A stretch of 63,463 bases of DNA from Parcubacteria group bacterium Greene0714_7. GTDB lineage: Bacteria; Patescibacteria; Paceibacteria; UBA9973; UBA2103. Where the stretch lies: positions 1,012 through 64,474 of the forward strand of contig VMHB01000004.1 of NCBI GenBank assembly GCA_007378985.1, given 5' to 3'. The notes below the pieces were generated by a model. That model ran no database searches, was not told where the DNA came from, and worked only from the letters and a program-made list of their open reading frames with translations. The first letter of the stretch is position 1. Each line of letters begins with the position of its first letter. Both the position numbers and the translations under genes were made by a program. Below are positions 32,888-40,927 of the stretch, one piece after another.

Positions 32888-33721
32888 TTATGCCTTCCAT
32901 TCCTCGGACACATACTCGGCAAGTGCCTCTTGCCACGGTCGGAGAGTTATCCGTTTTGAGGAAATAGATTCGTTTGTTGGAAGCGTTGTGCTGGATGCGA
33001 AGTAACTTCGATCGACAGCACGCACGTGTGCGTCTGGCTTTACGTGGGTAGCCATTGCAGTAGCGAGGTCAAAGCGCGTAGCGGTACCAGCATTTGCAAT
33101 GTGAAATATGCCCCGCTCGCCTTTTTCGAGCAGGTCTTTAATCGTTGCAACAAAATCTTTCCCGTATGTTGGCGAACCGTGCACATCGTAGAGAGCGGTG
33201 ACCTCTGTGCCCGACTGCAATTGTTTTAGGACTTTGCCGTAAAATTTATTGTCTCGATCAACTCCCCCGCCAAATACCCACGCGGTGCGAGCGATGATGT
33301 ACGACTCTACAAGTGATGCGACGATGAGCTCACTGATATATTTAGTGCGACCGTAGTGCGTCTGTGGATCTGGCGCGTCATCTTCAGTGTACGGACCTTT
33401 TTTGTGTCCGTCGAAAACACGCGAACTCGAAGCGAGAACCATGGTCGCGCCAACTGATGTGGCAGCTTGCGCCACATTGTAGGTACCGCGCACATTAAGC
33501 TCGTAGGCATACAGGGGATCCTGTTCTGTTTTCATCATGTCGGTTGCGCCTGCGAGGTGAATAATAGCGCTTGGATTGTTTTTTTTGACGAACTCCATGA
33601 CTGCATCTGCATCAAGAATATCGAGTGTCGTGTGGTCAGGACGATAACCGAAATCCACATACGAACCAATCATTCCGCCGGCACCAATGGTAAGAACTTT
33701 TTCGAAATCAAAAGAGTTCAT
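32888..33721 (-). CDS. RmlD-like NDP-4-keto-deoxysugar reductase (277 aa)
   Basis: This is an extended SDR of the RmlD/dTDP-4-dehydrorhamnose reductase type: VLTIGAGGMIGSYVDFGYRP at the N-terminus, FVKKNNPSAIIHLAGATDMMKTEQDPLYAYELNVRGTYNVAQAA, ASSSRVFDGHKKGPYTEDD, and HYGRTKYISELIV with the Tyr-x3-Lys pair. It would reduce the 4-keto group in the last step of dTDP-sugar synthesis. The ATG overlaps the TGA of the linker ORF at 33718-33861. Confidence 0.85.
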   Translation of the reverse strand: MNSFDFEKVLTIGAGGMIGSYVDFGYRPDHTTLDILDADAVMEFVKKNNPSAIIHLAGATDMMKTEQDPLYAYELNVRGTYNVAQAATSVGATMVLASSSRVFDGHKKGPYTEDDAPDPQTHYGRTKYISELIVASLVESYIIARTAWVFGGGVDRDNKFYGKVLKQLQSGTEVTALYDVHGSPTYGKDFVATIKDLLEKGERGIFHIANAGTATRFDLATAMATHVKPDAHVRAVDRSYFASSTTLPTNESISSKRITLRPWQEALAEYVSEEWKA

Positions 33722-33861
33722 ACCCCCACACTAATACTGCTGTAATTCTTGCCGAACAGACTCCAGCGACCAGTGGAGTTTTCGTACCCTAAAATAACTT
33801 TTCTAATTCTCTTGTATGTATTCATAATCTGAGGCAACAGCAGTATTAGTGTAGGGGTCAT
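33718..33861 (-). CDS. Inverted-repeat-bounded linker ORF, MTPTL...SVGV (47 aa), overlapping genes on both sides
   Basis: It starts ATGACCCCTACACTAATACT (MTPTLILLLP) with its ATGA overlapping the rmlA stop. It ends AGTATTAGTGTGGGGGTATGA (...SISVGV) with ATGA overlapping the next gene's ATG. The arms are about 22 bp long with one G-T-tolerant difference. Ribosomes ending on rmlA could pass through it into the reductase gene. The middle (KVILGYENSTGRWSLFGKN) matches no family known to me. Confidence 0.6.
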   Translation of the reverse strand: MTPTLILLLPQIMNTYKRIRKVILGYENSTGRWSLFGKNYSSISVGV

Positions 33862-34574
33862 ACAGCACGCTTCGCGACCTCATGTGCGACACGGAGCAAA
33901 GATTCGAATGTACCCGCGTCCGACCACAAACCTTTAATAATTCCGTAGGAGAGCTTTCCTTTCTTGATATAGGCGTTGTTGGCGTCCGTAATTTCCAACT
34001 CACTTCGACCTGAAGGCTTCAGCGTTTTTATGATGGAAAAAATATCGTTGTCATATAGGTAGAAACCAGTTTGGGCAAATTTTGATTTTGGTTTCTTTGG
34101 TTTTTCTTCAATCTTCACTACCCTCTTACCTGCTGTATCAAACACGGGCACACCAAAACGGTGCGAGTCATTCATTGCCTTAAAAAATACTTTCGCACCA
34201 CCGTTGAAAGAAGCAACATCTTTTGCAAAATCTTGTTCAAATATATTGTCACCCAGAATGACAGCAATTGGGCCTCCGTCGGAGAAATCTTCCGCGTAGC
34301 GTAGCGCGTCGGCGATACCTCCGTTGTTTTTGTCTTGCAACGCATACGAGAGCTTGACACCGAACTCTCTGCCCGAGCCGAGGAATTGCATAAAGTGGCC
34401 CGCATGCTCGCGTCCAGTTACTATCATGATATCGGTAATCCCTGAGCGCTTCAGCGTCTCCAGAGGGTAGAGAATCATTGGTTTGTTGTATACAGGAAGG
34501 AGGTGCTTATTTGTAATAAGCGTCAAAGGGCGCAAGCGTGTGCCGAGTCCTCCTGCAAGAATAACGCCTTTCAT
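33858..34574 (-). CDS. rmlA: Glucose-1-phosphate thymidylyltransferase (238 aa)
   Basis: RmlA makes dTDP-glucose from dTTP and glucose 1-phosphate. The nucleotidyltransferase signature GVILAGGLGTRLRPLTLITN is intact, followed by KHLLPVYNKPMILYPLETL, IAVILGDNIFEQDF with the catalytic Asp, VKIEEKPKKPKSKFAQTGFYLYD and GLWSDAGTFESLL. At 238 residues it is shorter than the ~290-aa enterobacterial type and matches the short form lacking the C-terminal allosteric extension. ATG 34574 follows the restored rmlB stop by one base. Confidence 0.93.
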   Translation of the reverse strand: MKGVILAGGLGTRLRPLTLITNKHLLPVYNKPMILYPLETLKRSGITDIMIVTGREHAGHFMQFLGSGREFGVKLSYALQDKNNGGIADALRYAEDFSDGGPIAVILGDNIFEQDFAKDVASFNGGAKVFFKAMNDSHRFGVPVFDTAGKRVVKIEEKPKKPKSKFAQTGFYLYDNDIFSIIKTLKPSGRSELEITDANNAYIKKGKLSYGIIKGLWSDAGTFESLLRVAHEVAKRAV

Positions 34575-34575
34575 A

Positions 34576-35660
34576 TTATTTTTTGTTTTTATCTTTGTGC
34601 CCTTCCCACAAATCAATGTGCGGGTTGAATACACCAGTCTTACGGCGAACCCTTTCTATCCACTTCCTATTTTGAGTGTACCACTCTACCGTATCGGCGA
34701 AAGCCTGCTCAAAGCGGTACTCTGGTTTCCAGCCAAAGTCTTTCATAATGAGCGACGCGTCAATGGCATACCTACGGTCGTGCCCTTACCTTTACCAAAA
34801 TATTTCAAGATACGATCAGCAATTTCACGATTATTCATTTCATTGTCCGCACCGATGTTATACACCGCTCCTGGCTTTCCATTAAGGAGGCAAAGCTCAA
34901 GCGCCCTGGAATGATCTAGTACATACACCCAGTCACGCACATGATTACCATCGCCATACAAAGGAAGTGTCTTTCCCTCAAGCATGCGGAGTACAAAAAA
35001 CGGAATGAGTTTTTCTGGATACTGGCGCGGGCCGTAGTTATTGGAGCAATGCGTTACGATAACTGGAACGCCCCATGTGTTGTGATAAGCACGGCATAGC
35101 ATATCGCCTCCAGCTTTCGTTGCGGCATACGGCACATTCGGCGCAAACGCCGTTTGCTCAGAAAATTTATCTTCAGAATCCAGTGCAAGCGAACCATACA
35201 CCTCATCAGTGGAAACCTGTACGAACGATTGCACTGTACCTGCCACCTTGACGGCTTCAAGCAAATTGAATACACCAACGATGTTGGTATTAATAAATTC
35301 CAGTGAGCCGACATGGATACTTCGATCAACATGCGTCTCGGCTGCGAAATTTATGACGTAGTCGGGTTGGTATTTCTTAAATACAGCAGTGACTTTCTTT
35401 TGGTCAGCTATGTCACCTTTCACAAATGTATAGCGTGCATCTTTTACAAAATCTCGCACATTGTCCGTATTCCCGGAATAGGTAAGTTTATCAAAGTTGA
35501 TGATTCGCACCTTGGGATATTTTTCAAAGATATGATGAATGAAGTTCGATCCAATGAATCCCGCCCCACCGCACACGAGCATGGTTTTTCCATTCAGTGT
35601 TGGAATGACACTGTGCTTTAAAGGGCTCTTTTTTCTGGGTTTTTTTATCGTGGTTGCCAT
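34576..35660 (-). CDS. rmlB: dTDP-glucose 4,6-dehydratase, frameshifted near the C-terminus
   Basis: RmlB converts dTDP-glucose to dTDP-4-keto-6-deoxyglucose. All main motifs are present: MLVCGGAGFIGSNFIHHIF, NFAAETHVDRSIHVG, VQVSTDEVYGSL, PYAATKAGGDMLCRAYH and THCSNNYGPRQYPEKLIPFF. The first frame then breaks off after ILKYFGKGK and stops at 34743. The expected ending (GHDRRYAIDASLIMKDFGWK, then EWYTQNRKWIERV) resumes in another frame from about 34785 to 34576. The conserved stretch that normally precedes GHDRRYAID is missing. The cause is a small deletion of about 30 bases with frame loss, either a real lesion or an assembly fault. Confidence 0.88.
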
Positions 35661-35699
35661 AGGTGCAAAGTGCGTTCAGAAAATAAAAATAATGACTCA

Positions 35700-36629
35700 C
35701 TATATCTCTTCCTGAATAATATAAATTGGGCGTTTTTTAGTCTCTTCAAATGTCTTACCGAGGTAAAGTGCAATGATGCCGAGCATTACCGACAAAAAAC
35801 CAAAGATAAGCCAAAGTGAACCCATAAGTAATGCGAACGACTGAGTAGAACCCCCAAGGAATCCTTGTGTCACTGCAAATACAAGGTACCCACCCGCACA
35901 CAGAACAACAAGAATGCCGACTTTTATAATCAGGCGGAGTGGTTTTTCTGAATAGGCAAGAATGATATCCGTGGCAAGACTAAAAAGTTTTACGAATGAA
36001 TAACCGGATTTCCCACCTTTCCGTGGCGCGTGTTCCACTGGCACGGTTGCTGTACGAAATCCTACCCACCGCACCATAACGGAGAAATACCGCATATGGT
36101 CCTGAATCGAAAGAACGGCATCAATGACCTTCCGATGATACAGCCCAAAATTCGTGAGCGTACGGTTATGACGACGCCCTGTGAGATAATTAAGAGAGGA
36201 ATAAAATCCCCACGACACCAAAGACCGGAGTGCGCTGTCATGCCGTTTCTGCCGTGATCCAACGACAACGAAAAATCCGCTCTGTGCTTTCTGATACATT
36301 TTTTCAATCCCTTCCGGCTGATCTTGCAAATCGCAGTCCATAACAACAACCCACTTGCCACGACTTGCGGAAAGTCCAGCAGTAATTGCCGGGTACTGAC
36401 CAAAGTTGCGCGAAAGATTGATGCCGCGAACGCGCTTATCGAGCACTGCCAACTCTTGTATAACCTGCCATGCACTATCAGGGCTGGCATCATTCACAAA
36501 AATTATCTCAAAATGCGAAGTGATTTTTTTGAGCGTTTGGAGAGTACGCTGGTACAGTTCGTTCAGTATTTCTGCAGAACCATACACGGGAACCACTACC
36601 GATATTTCAGGTTGCACGCTCTGATCCAT
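35700..36629 (-). CDS. GT2-family glycosyltransferase with C-terminal membrane anchor, ArnC/GtrB-like (309 aa)
   Basis: The GT-A domain is clear: EISVVVPVYGSAEILNELYQ, IIFVNDASPDSAWQVIQELA, GINLSRNFGQYPAITAGLSA and WVVVMDCDLQDQPEGIEKMY with the DCDLQD metal site. It ends in two membrane spans (IIKVGILVVLCAGGYLVFAV and LLMGSLWLIFGFLSVMLGII). These proteins make polyprenyl-phosphate-linked sugars such as undecaprenyl-phosphate-glucose or -aminoarabinose, the donors needed by GT39-like transferases. This fits the three GT39-like proteins and GtrA in the window. Confidence 0.9.
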   Translation of the reverse strand: MDQSVQPEISVVVPVYGSAEILNELYQRTLQTLKKITSHFEIIFVNDASPDSAWQVIQELAVLDKRVRGINLSRNFGQYPAITAGLSASRGKWVVVMDCDLQDQPEGIEKMYQKAQSGFFVVVGSRQKRHDSALRSLVSWGFYSSLNYLTGRRHNRTLTNFGLYHRKVIDAVLSIQDHMRYFSVMVRWVGFRTATVPVEHAPRKGGKSGYSFVKLFSLATDIILAYSEKPLRLIIKVGILVVLCAGGYLVFAVTQGFLGGSTQSFALLMGSLWLIFGFLSVMLGIIALYLGKTFEETKKRPIYIIQEEI

Positions 36630-36730
36630 ATGAAGCCTATAGTACTATCTTTGGCAAATTTAAAAAGGTTGGCCTTGTAGTGAGTCTTGGTTCGTTTGTT
36701 TATGCTGGAATGCCCCCATCTAATCAACCA

Positions 36731-37834
36731 TCAATCGACGAAGTATTCAGCAATTATGTGTTCGGCGCGCCGTTTCCACGAATATTCCTCAACGTGCTTT
36801 AGGGCTTCCTGTGCGCGTGCACTCCCATCAATGAGGGCACGTCCAATACCTTCCGCAAGCGCCACAGCATCGTCAGGTGGCACAAGATACGCAGTCTGTT
36901 CATCCAACACTTCGCGAATACTTGGCAAATCACTCGCCACAATAGGAATACCACTCGTCATATAGGCAAAAAGTTTTAGTGGAGATGTAAATCGTGTTGA
37001 AATTTCATCGGTACCGGTATTTGGAAGAACCAACACATTAGCTGCCGCCATATTATCTGCAAGCTCTTTGTACGGACGAAAACCAAGAAATCGTACATTT
37101 GGATAGCGGTGAGATAACTCCGCCACTTGTGCAGGCTCACCACCAATAACCACAAGCACGCTATTGTTCGGTAGATTCTTTGATGCCTCTAGAAGCGTGA
37201 CGACTCCTTTCCAACCATCAAGTCGTCCGATATACATCACAATGTCCGCGTCGTGAGGAAGGTTGAGGCGTGTGCGAGCAGCGTCTTTAGATTGCGGATG
37301 TGCGAACTGTTCTATGTCGACGCCGTCCTCTGCAACTGAGATTTTTTCTGCAGGAACACCTTTTTTGATATAAAAATCTTTTAGTCCTTGCGATATGACA
37401 ACAATGCGTTTTGCCCGCCTCGCCACCGTACGCGCGGCTCTGTTCCAAGACCCCGTATGGGATTCCCACACATACGGCAGATGCAAATGCATAAGAACCA
37501 GTTCGTCTCTACTGTAAAGCATCTCGAAGGTTTTCTTGCCAATATATCGGCGAACCGCGAATGCAAAAAGAAATGACTCCAAAAGAAATCCTATTCTTCC
37601 GTATCGAACGGTATCCCATACGGGAAGGCGTCGTATGTTAAATTTCCCCGTTATTTCGTAATATGAAAAAACCTCTTCCGTAATATCTGTCTTTCTGTTT
37701 GGAGCAACGAGTTCGACATCATGACCAAGTGTGGAAAATGCTTCGCATGTCTTCATAATCTGCACACCGTGCGCCTTCTCGGTCGGCAAGCGTATGTTTG
37801 CGATATAGCAGATAGAGAGTTTCTTATGCGACAT
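36731..37834 (-). CDS. GT4-family glycosyltransferase (367 aa)
   Basis: It has the GT-B fold with ANIRLPTEKAHGVQIMKTCE at the N-terminus, VMYIGRLDGWKGVVTLLEAS at the linker, and SPLKLFAYMTSGIPIVASDL near the donor site, with the Glu-x7-Glu pattern altered (the first Glu is in TDEISTRFTSPLKL). ATG 37834 (MSHKKLSICYIAN) is chosen because the frame upstream only runs through the coding region of the preceding GT4 gene; the two genes overlap by 11 bases. A degraded relative lies at 25100-25261. Confidence 0.87.
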   Translation of the reverse strand: MSHKKLSICYIANIRLPTEKAHGVQIMKTCEAFSTLGHDVELVAPNRKTDITEEVFSYYEITGKFNIRRLPVWDTVRYGRIGFLLESFLFAFAVRRYIGKKTFEMLYSRDELVLMHLHLPYVWESHTGSWNRAARTVARRAKRIVVISQGLKDFYIKKGVPAEKISVAEDGVDIEQFAHPQSKDAARTRLNLPHDADIVMYIGRLDGWKGVVTLLEASKNLPNNSVLVVIGGEPAQVAELSHRYPNVRFLGFRPYKELADNMAAANVLVLPNTGTDEISTRFTSPLKLFAYMTSGIPIVASDLPSIREVLDEQTAYLVPPDDAVALAEGIGRALIDGSARAQEALKHVEEYSWKRRAEHIIAEYFVD

Positions 37835-38744
37835 AGGCTTCGATAATGCGCGGAATAAGACTTTGGAGCGAATGATGTTCGCGAATGTACGAGGGTGAGA
37901 GTGGAAGAGTGCTGATTGCAGGATCGGTGGAATCGACCAGGCAACCACATGCAGCAGCTTCTAAAACTACCTTGTCCAAAGAGCCAGTCTCACTGGTATG
38001 TATTAGTTTGCATGCCATCTGATATTCATAGAGAAGCTGTTCTTGAGTTAACGAACCCAAAAATTTAACCTCGGCGTTAAGCTCCTTCGCATACGCCTTG
38101 AGGCGATCACGCTCAGGTCCATCGCCGACTACACGAAGCGCCAGTCCAGCATCTTTCGCTCTCTGAATAGCGAGATCGTGACGCTTGGTGGGCATAAGAC
38201 GCCCAACAGAAAGAAGGTGATTCCCGCGGGACACCTTCTCGTCTGGGGCGAAAAATTCGATATCAATTCCGTGCCCCATAACCTGCAGTTTTTTAGATGG
38301 CAGCCGAAAACTTTCCTTTGAGGCAGTAAAAATAGTATCTGCAAAAAGCTCAGCGACACGCAGTTTTAAATTTACCGATTTGTGCGTATACCATAAACCT
38401 ACTGGTTTTCGCCAAAGCTTCCAAAAACACCCTGCAAGCAGAACATATTCAGGATTCATATGCACAAGCACAGTGTCATAATTTTTTCGCAATTTCCAAA
38501 TCAGATATAAAAACCGAAATCCATAGCCTATTCGCTTGAGCAAACCACTATCATATATGATAGTGGTTTGCTCTTTACCAATTGAATGAATATGGACGTT
38601 TGAGGGAAGTTTGTGTTTCCCCTCTTTTAAACAAATAACCTCTATGTGCTCTACATGCTTTGCAAATTCTTCAATCCAACGATGAAAAAATCCTAAAATA
38701 GGATCATTCTTGTCAACAATTTGGGTGACAATAAGAAGTTTCAT
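37824..38744 (-). CDS. GT4-family glycosyltransferase carrying an in-frame palindrome (306 aa)
   Basis: GT4 signs are LLSVGRLMPTKRHDLAIQRA, ALRVVGDGPERDRLKAYAKE, VKFLGSLTQEQLLYEYQMAC and LDKVVLEAAACGCLVDST. The N-terminus begins IVTQIVDKNDPILGFFHRWI. A perfect 36-nt palindrome (38538-38573) is translated as EQTTIIYDSGLL between VHIHSIGK and KRIGYGFRFLYLIWKL. It probably lies in a loop between a beta strand and a helix. The protein ends 4 bases from the toxin gene region upstream in the same direction. Confidence 0.85.
   Translation of the reverse strand: MKLLIVTQIVDKNDPILGFFHRWIEEFAKHVEHIEVICLKEGKHKLPSNVHIHSIGKEQTTIIYDSGLLKRIGYGFRFLYLIWKLRKNYDTVLVHMNPEYVLLAGCFWKLWRKPVGLWYTHKSVNLKLRVAELFADTIFTASKESFRLPSKKLQVMGHGIDIEFFAPDEKVSRGNHLLSVGRLMPTKRHDLAIQRAKDAGLALRVVGDGPERDRLKAYAKELNAEVKFLGSLTQEQLLYEYQMACKLIHTSETGSLDKVVLEAAACGCLVDSTDPAISTLPLSPSYIREHHSLQSLIPRIIEAYVA
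38538..38573. repeat. 36-nt perfect palindrome inside a GT4 coding sequence
   Basis: The arms 38538-38555 and 38556-38573 are perfect complements without a loop. The length is a multiple of three and keeps the frame. This is reminiscent of the coding palindromic elements of Rickettsia. Confidence 0.85.
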
Positions 38745-38747
38745 AGA

Positions 38748-39002
38748 TTAACGATAGATGTCGTGACTACCGACGGTAACAAACTGTGCCGTATCTTTTT
38801 TGATATATACAATAATACGATAGGCAAAATTAGCAGAGAAGGCATGAAACTTTTTTAAATCACCTGACAGTTTATGGAGTTGCAATGAAGTGTCGCGAGG
38901 TGATTGTTGAAAACGTGTTACTGCGTGCAACACCTCTTCCTGTACATCCTTCGGCAGTTTGTTAAACGAACGAACAAAACGACGCGTATAGAGGCATTTC
39001 AT
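38748..39002 (-). CDS. RelE/YafQ-type toxin (84 aa)
   Basis: The small basic protein has the RelE/ParE superfamily layout: YTRRFVRSFNKLPKDVQEEVLHAV (helical hairpin), LQLHKLSGDLKKFHAFSANFAYRIIVYIKKDTAQFVTVGSHDIY (beta sheet with the central Arg and a terminal HDIY motif typical of YafQ/RelE). It would cleave mRNA on the ribosome, or inhibit gyrase if ParE-like. It lies 11 bases after the antitoxin gene on the same strand, the usual order antitoxin-toxin. Confidence 0.85.
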   Translation of the reverse strand: MKCLYTRRFVRSFNKLPKDVQEEVLHAVTRFQQSPRDTSLQLHKLSGDLKKFHAFSANFAYRIIVYIKKDTAQFVTVGSHDIYR

Positions 39003-39013
39003 ATGCCCATTAT

Positions 39014-39238
39014 TTATTTAGAAAATCTCTTAGCCAAAGTGCGCAAGTCACCAGAATACACACGACCAGCACGAATATCTTCTTCCGCTTCACGGATTTC
39101 AGCAAGCGCTCGCTCTTCCCGAAGAAGCCGGAGCGCGCTTCGCACGACGTGCGCCTTCGATTCGGCGCGCCCTTCTCGCAATTCACTCTTAATGAATTCT
39201 TCCAGATCTTTGTCGATTGGTGTAGTTATGGTGGTCAT
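39014..39238 (-). CDS. Ribbon-helix-helix-type antitoxin (74 aa)
   Basis: The N-terminus MTTITTPIDKDLEEFIKSEL followed by GRAESKAHVVRSALRLLREE is a ribbon-helix-helix DNA-binding fold (ParD/RelB-like). The acidic tail (AEIREAEEDIRAGRVYSGD) would bind and neutralise the toxin. The start codon sits inside a 31-nt palindrome (39235-39265), a likely autoregulatory operator. A TATTAT box lies 8 bases upstream of ATG. Confidence 0.85.
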   Translation of the reverse strand: MTTITTPIDKDLEEFIKSELREGRAESKAHVVRSALRLLREERALAEIREAEEDIRAGRVYSGDLRTLAKRFSK

Positions 39239-39265
39239 AAAGTACTATAATATAGTACTTTATGA
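39235..39265 (-). promoter_or_regulatory. Palindromic operator/promoter of the toxin-antitoxin operon
   Basis: 15-bp perfect arms (AAAGTACTATA and complement within) around a central A overlap both the antitoxin ATG and the -10 TATTAT. RHH antitoxins repress their own operon by binding such sites. Confidence 0.7.
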
Positions 39266-39297
39266 TAGTACGTCAAGATACCTAGCGAGAACAAAAT

Positions 39298-39819
39298 TCA
39301 CGGAAGTTCATCAAAAGAGCGAATAACTGCATGCGTACCTGCTCCAGATACCCCATCGCGACGCATTTCATAGAGCTGAACCTGAGGGCAATGTAGGGCT
39401 ACTGAATCAAGTTCACTAATTTTATCGTCAATAAAAATCAAAGGTTCTTCATATGAACTAATCATACGAGCAATAAATGTACCCTTCCTTTCATCACCAT
39501 TATAAAAAATCGGTAAGGATGGCTTGACATGAAAGACACTTTCCAGTTTTGCTTTTTGAAGTTCGACATTACCCGCAGTAACTATTGCGGTGTTGCCGTT
39601 GTTTTTCCTTAAAAACTCATCAGCATCTGGATACATAAAACGCTGTAATTCTCCTGGAGCAAAAACGAGTAAGCCTTTCGTAGTTAGAGAATTTAACTCG
39701 GTTGCCATTTCTACTTCAGAAAGAGAAAGAAGTCGACTCAGGTTATCTCGCTCTAGAATGTAAGCCAGAAAAGCTGAAGTATCAAAAAGTGTCCTATCGA
39801 AGTCGAGAAAATAGGTCAT
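39298..39819 (-). CDS. HAD-superfamily hydrolase-like protein (173 aa)
   Basis: The HAD motifs are FLDFDRTLFDTSAFLAYIL (motif I DFDRT), AIVTAGNVELQKAKL (motif II Thr with downstream Lys) and EEPLIFIDDKISELDSV (motif IV DD). It is a short cap-less or small-cap phosphatase whose substrate is unknown. It lies 3 bases after the YvcK/CofD-like gene in the same direction, suggesting one operon with it. Confidence 0.8.
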   Translation of the reverse strand: MTYFLDFDRTLFDTSAFLAYILERDNLSRLLSLSEVEMATELNSLTTKGLLVFAPGELQRFMYPDADEFLRKNNGNTAIVTAGNVELQKAKLESVFHVKPSLPIFYNGDERKGTFIARMISSYEEPLIFIDDKISELDSVALHCPQVQLYEMRRDGVSGAGTHAVIRSFDELP

Positions 39820-39821
39820 GG

Positions 39822-40925
39822 TTATAGAAATGATTGAATTACCTCAGCTATTTTTTTCGGATCATGACGAATAAGACTTCTCTCAATGACATCGCCCTCA
39901 ATCTTGTGAAGTGGCACCACGTCGGCGAATGTACCACGCACTACACGAGGATCATCTCCAAGGTCATCAATTACAGGAAATGCATTTTTCTTTTCATAAT
40001 ATTCCAAAATATCAGCAGGGATATGCCCAGTATGCATAATAATATGGTCTGGTTTTCTGCCTGCATACGCTTCGATCTCCGCAACATGTTTTGATGCGCT
40101 ATATCCGCTCGTTTCAGAAGCGGTACTGAAAATGTTTACAAAATAAATAAGGCACGCATTTGATTTTCTAACGGCCTCCTTAAGACCAGGGACAGCAAAA
40201 TTTGCCAAAGTCGATGTATACAAATCTCCCGGTCCTAGAATAATAAAATCTGCCGAATCAACAGCAAGCTCTGCTTGATCAGCCAGTGAAATCTTCTCGG
40301 ACACACTCAGTCCAACAATCGCTGGCCCACCAGCCGGGCGAGCATTAATAGCGTGTTGACCAACTATTCTTTCACCACCTTCAAGCTCTGCAACTAAAGT
40401 AGCTGGGAAGTCAGACACAGGCACCACATACCCGCGCACACGAAGAATTTCCGAAACAGCACGAATAGCTGCCCCATCAGACCCAAGTTTGTCAGTGAGT
40501 GCGGTAAGTAAAAGATTACCAAGGTTGTGCCCAGCTATGTCCCCTTTTGAAAATCGGTAAGTAAAAATATCTCGAAGCATCGTGCCGTCTTTTGCAAGAG
40601 CAACAAGCGCTTGCCGTGCATCTCCCAATGGAAGAAACCCGTATGAGTCACGCAAACGACCCGTTGAACCACCATCATCCGCTACAGAAACGACAGCCGA
40701 AAGGGACACTCCTGACAACGACTTTAAAGCTGAAAGAACGACAAATGTCCCTGTGCCACCTCCAATGGTAACAATGCGCTTCGCATTTGTTACAAAGCGA
40801 TGCCCAGAAACTATGGCATTACGAACCGCGTGAGCACGACTCTCTGAGGTACGAGAAGGTCCAAAAATTGCAAGGAAGTGTGTCCCGATACGACGAGGAA
40901 TATTTATGTGAGGTTTCTTGCTCAT
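39822..40925 (-). CDS. YvcK/CofD-like protein, copy 2 of a tandem pair (367 aa)
   Basis: The 2-phospho-L-lactate transferase (CofD)/gluconeogenesis-factor YvcK fold is indicated by RIVTIGGGTGTFVVLSALKS, VVSVADDGGSTGRLRDSYGFLPLGDARQALVALA, GHNLGNLLLTALTDKLG and FIILGPGDLYTSTLANFAVPGL. YvcK proteins bind UDP-sugars and control carbon flux or cell-wall synthesis. CofD itself acts only in F420 makers, for which there is no other sign here. A 45-residue basic N-terminal extension precedes the domain. The neighbour at 40928 is a paralogue with a 2-base gap. Confidence 0.85.
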   Translation of the reverse strand: MSKKPHINIPRRIGTHFLAIFGPSRTSESRAHAVRNAIVSGHRFVTNAKRIVTIGGGTGTFVVLSALKSLSGVSLSAVVSVADDGGSTGRLRDSYGFLPLGDARQALVALAKDGTMLRDIFTYRFSKGDIAGHNLGNLLLTALTDKLGSDGAAIRAVSEILRVRGYVVPVSDFPATLVAELEGGERIVGQHAINARPAGGPAIVGLSVSEKISLADQAELAVDSADFIILGPGDLYTSTLANFAVPGLKEAVRKSNACLIYFVNIFSTASETSGYSASKHVAEIEAYAGRKPDHIIMHTGHIPADILEYYEKKNAFPVIDDLGDDPRVVRGTFADVVPLHKIEGDVIERSLIRHDPKKIAEVIQSFL

Positions 40926-40927
40926 AT

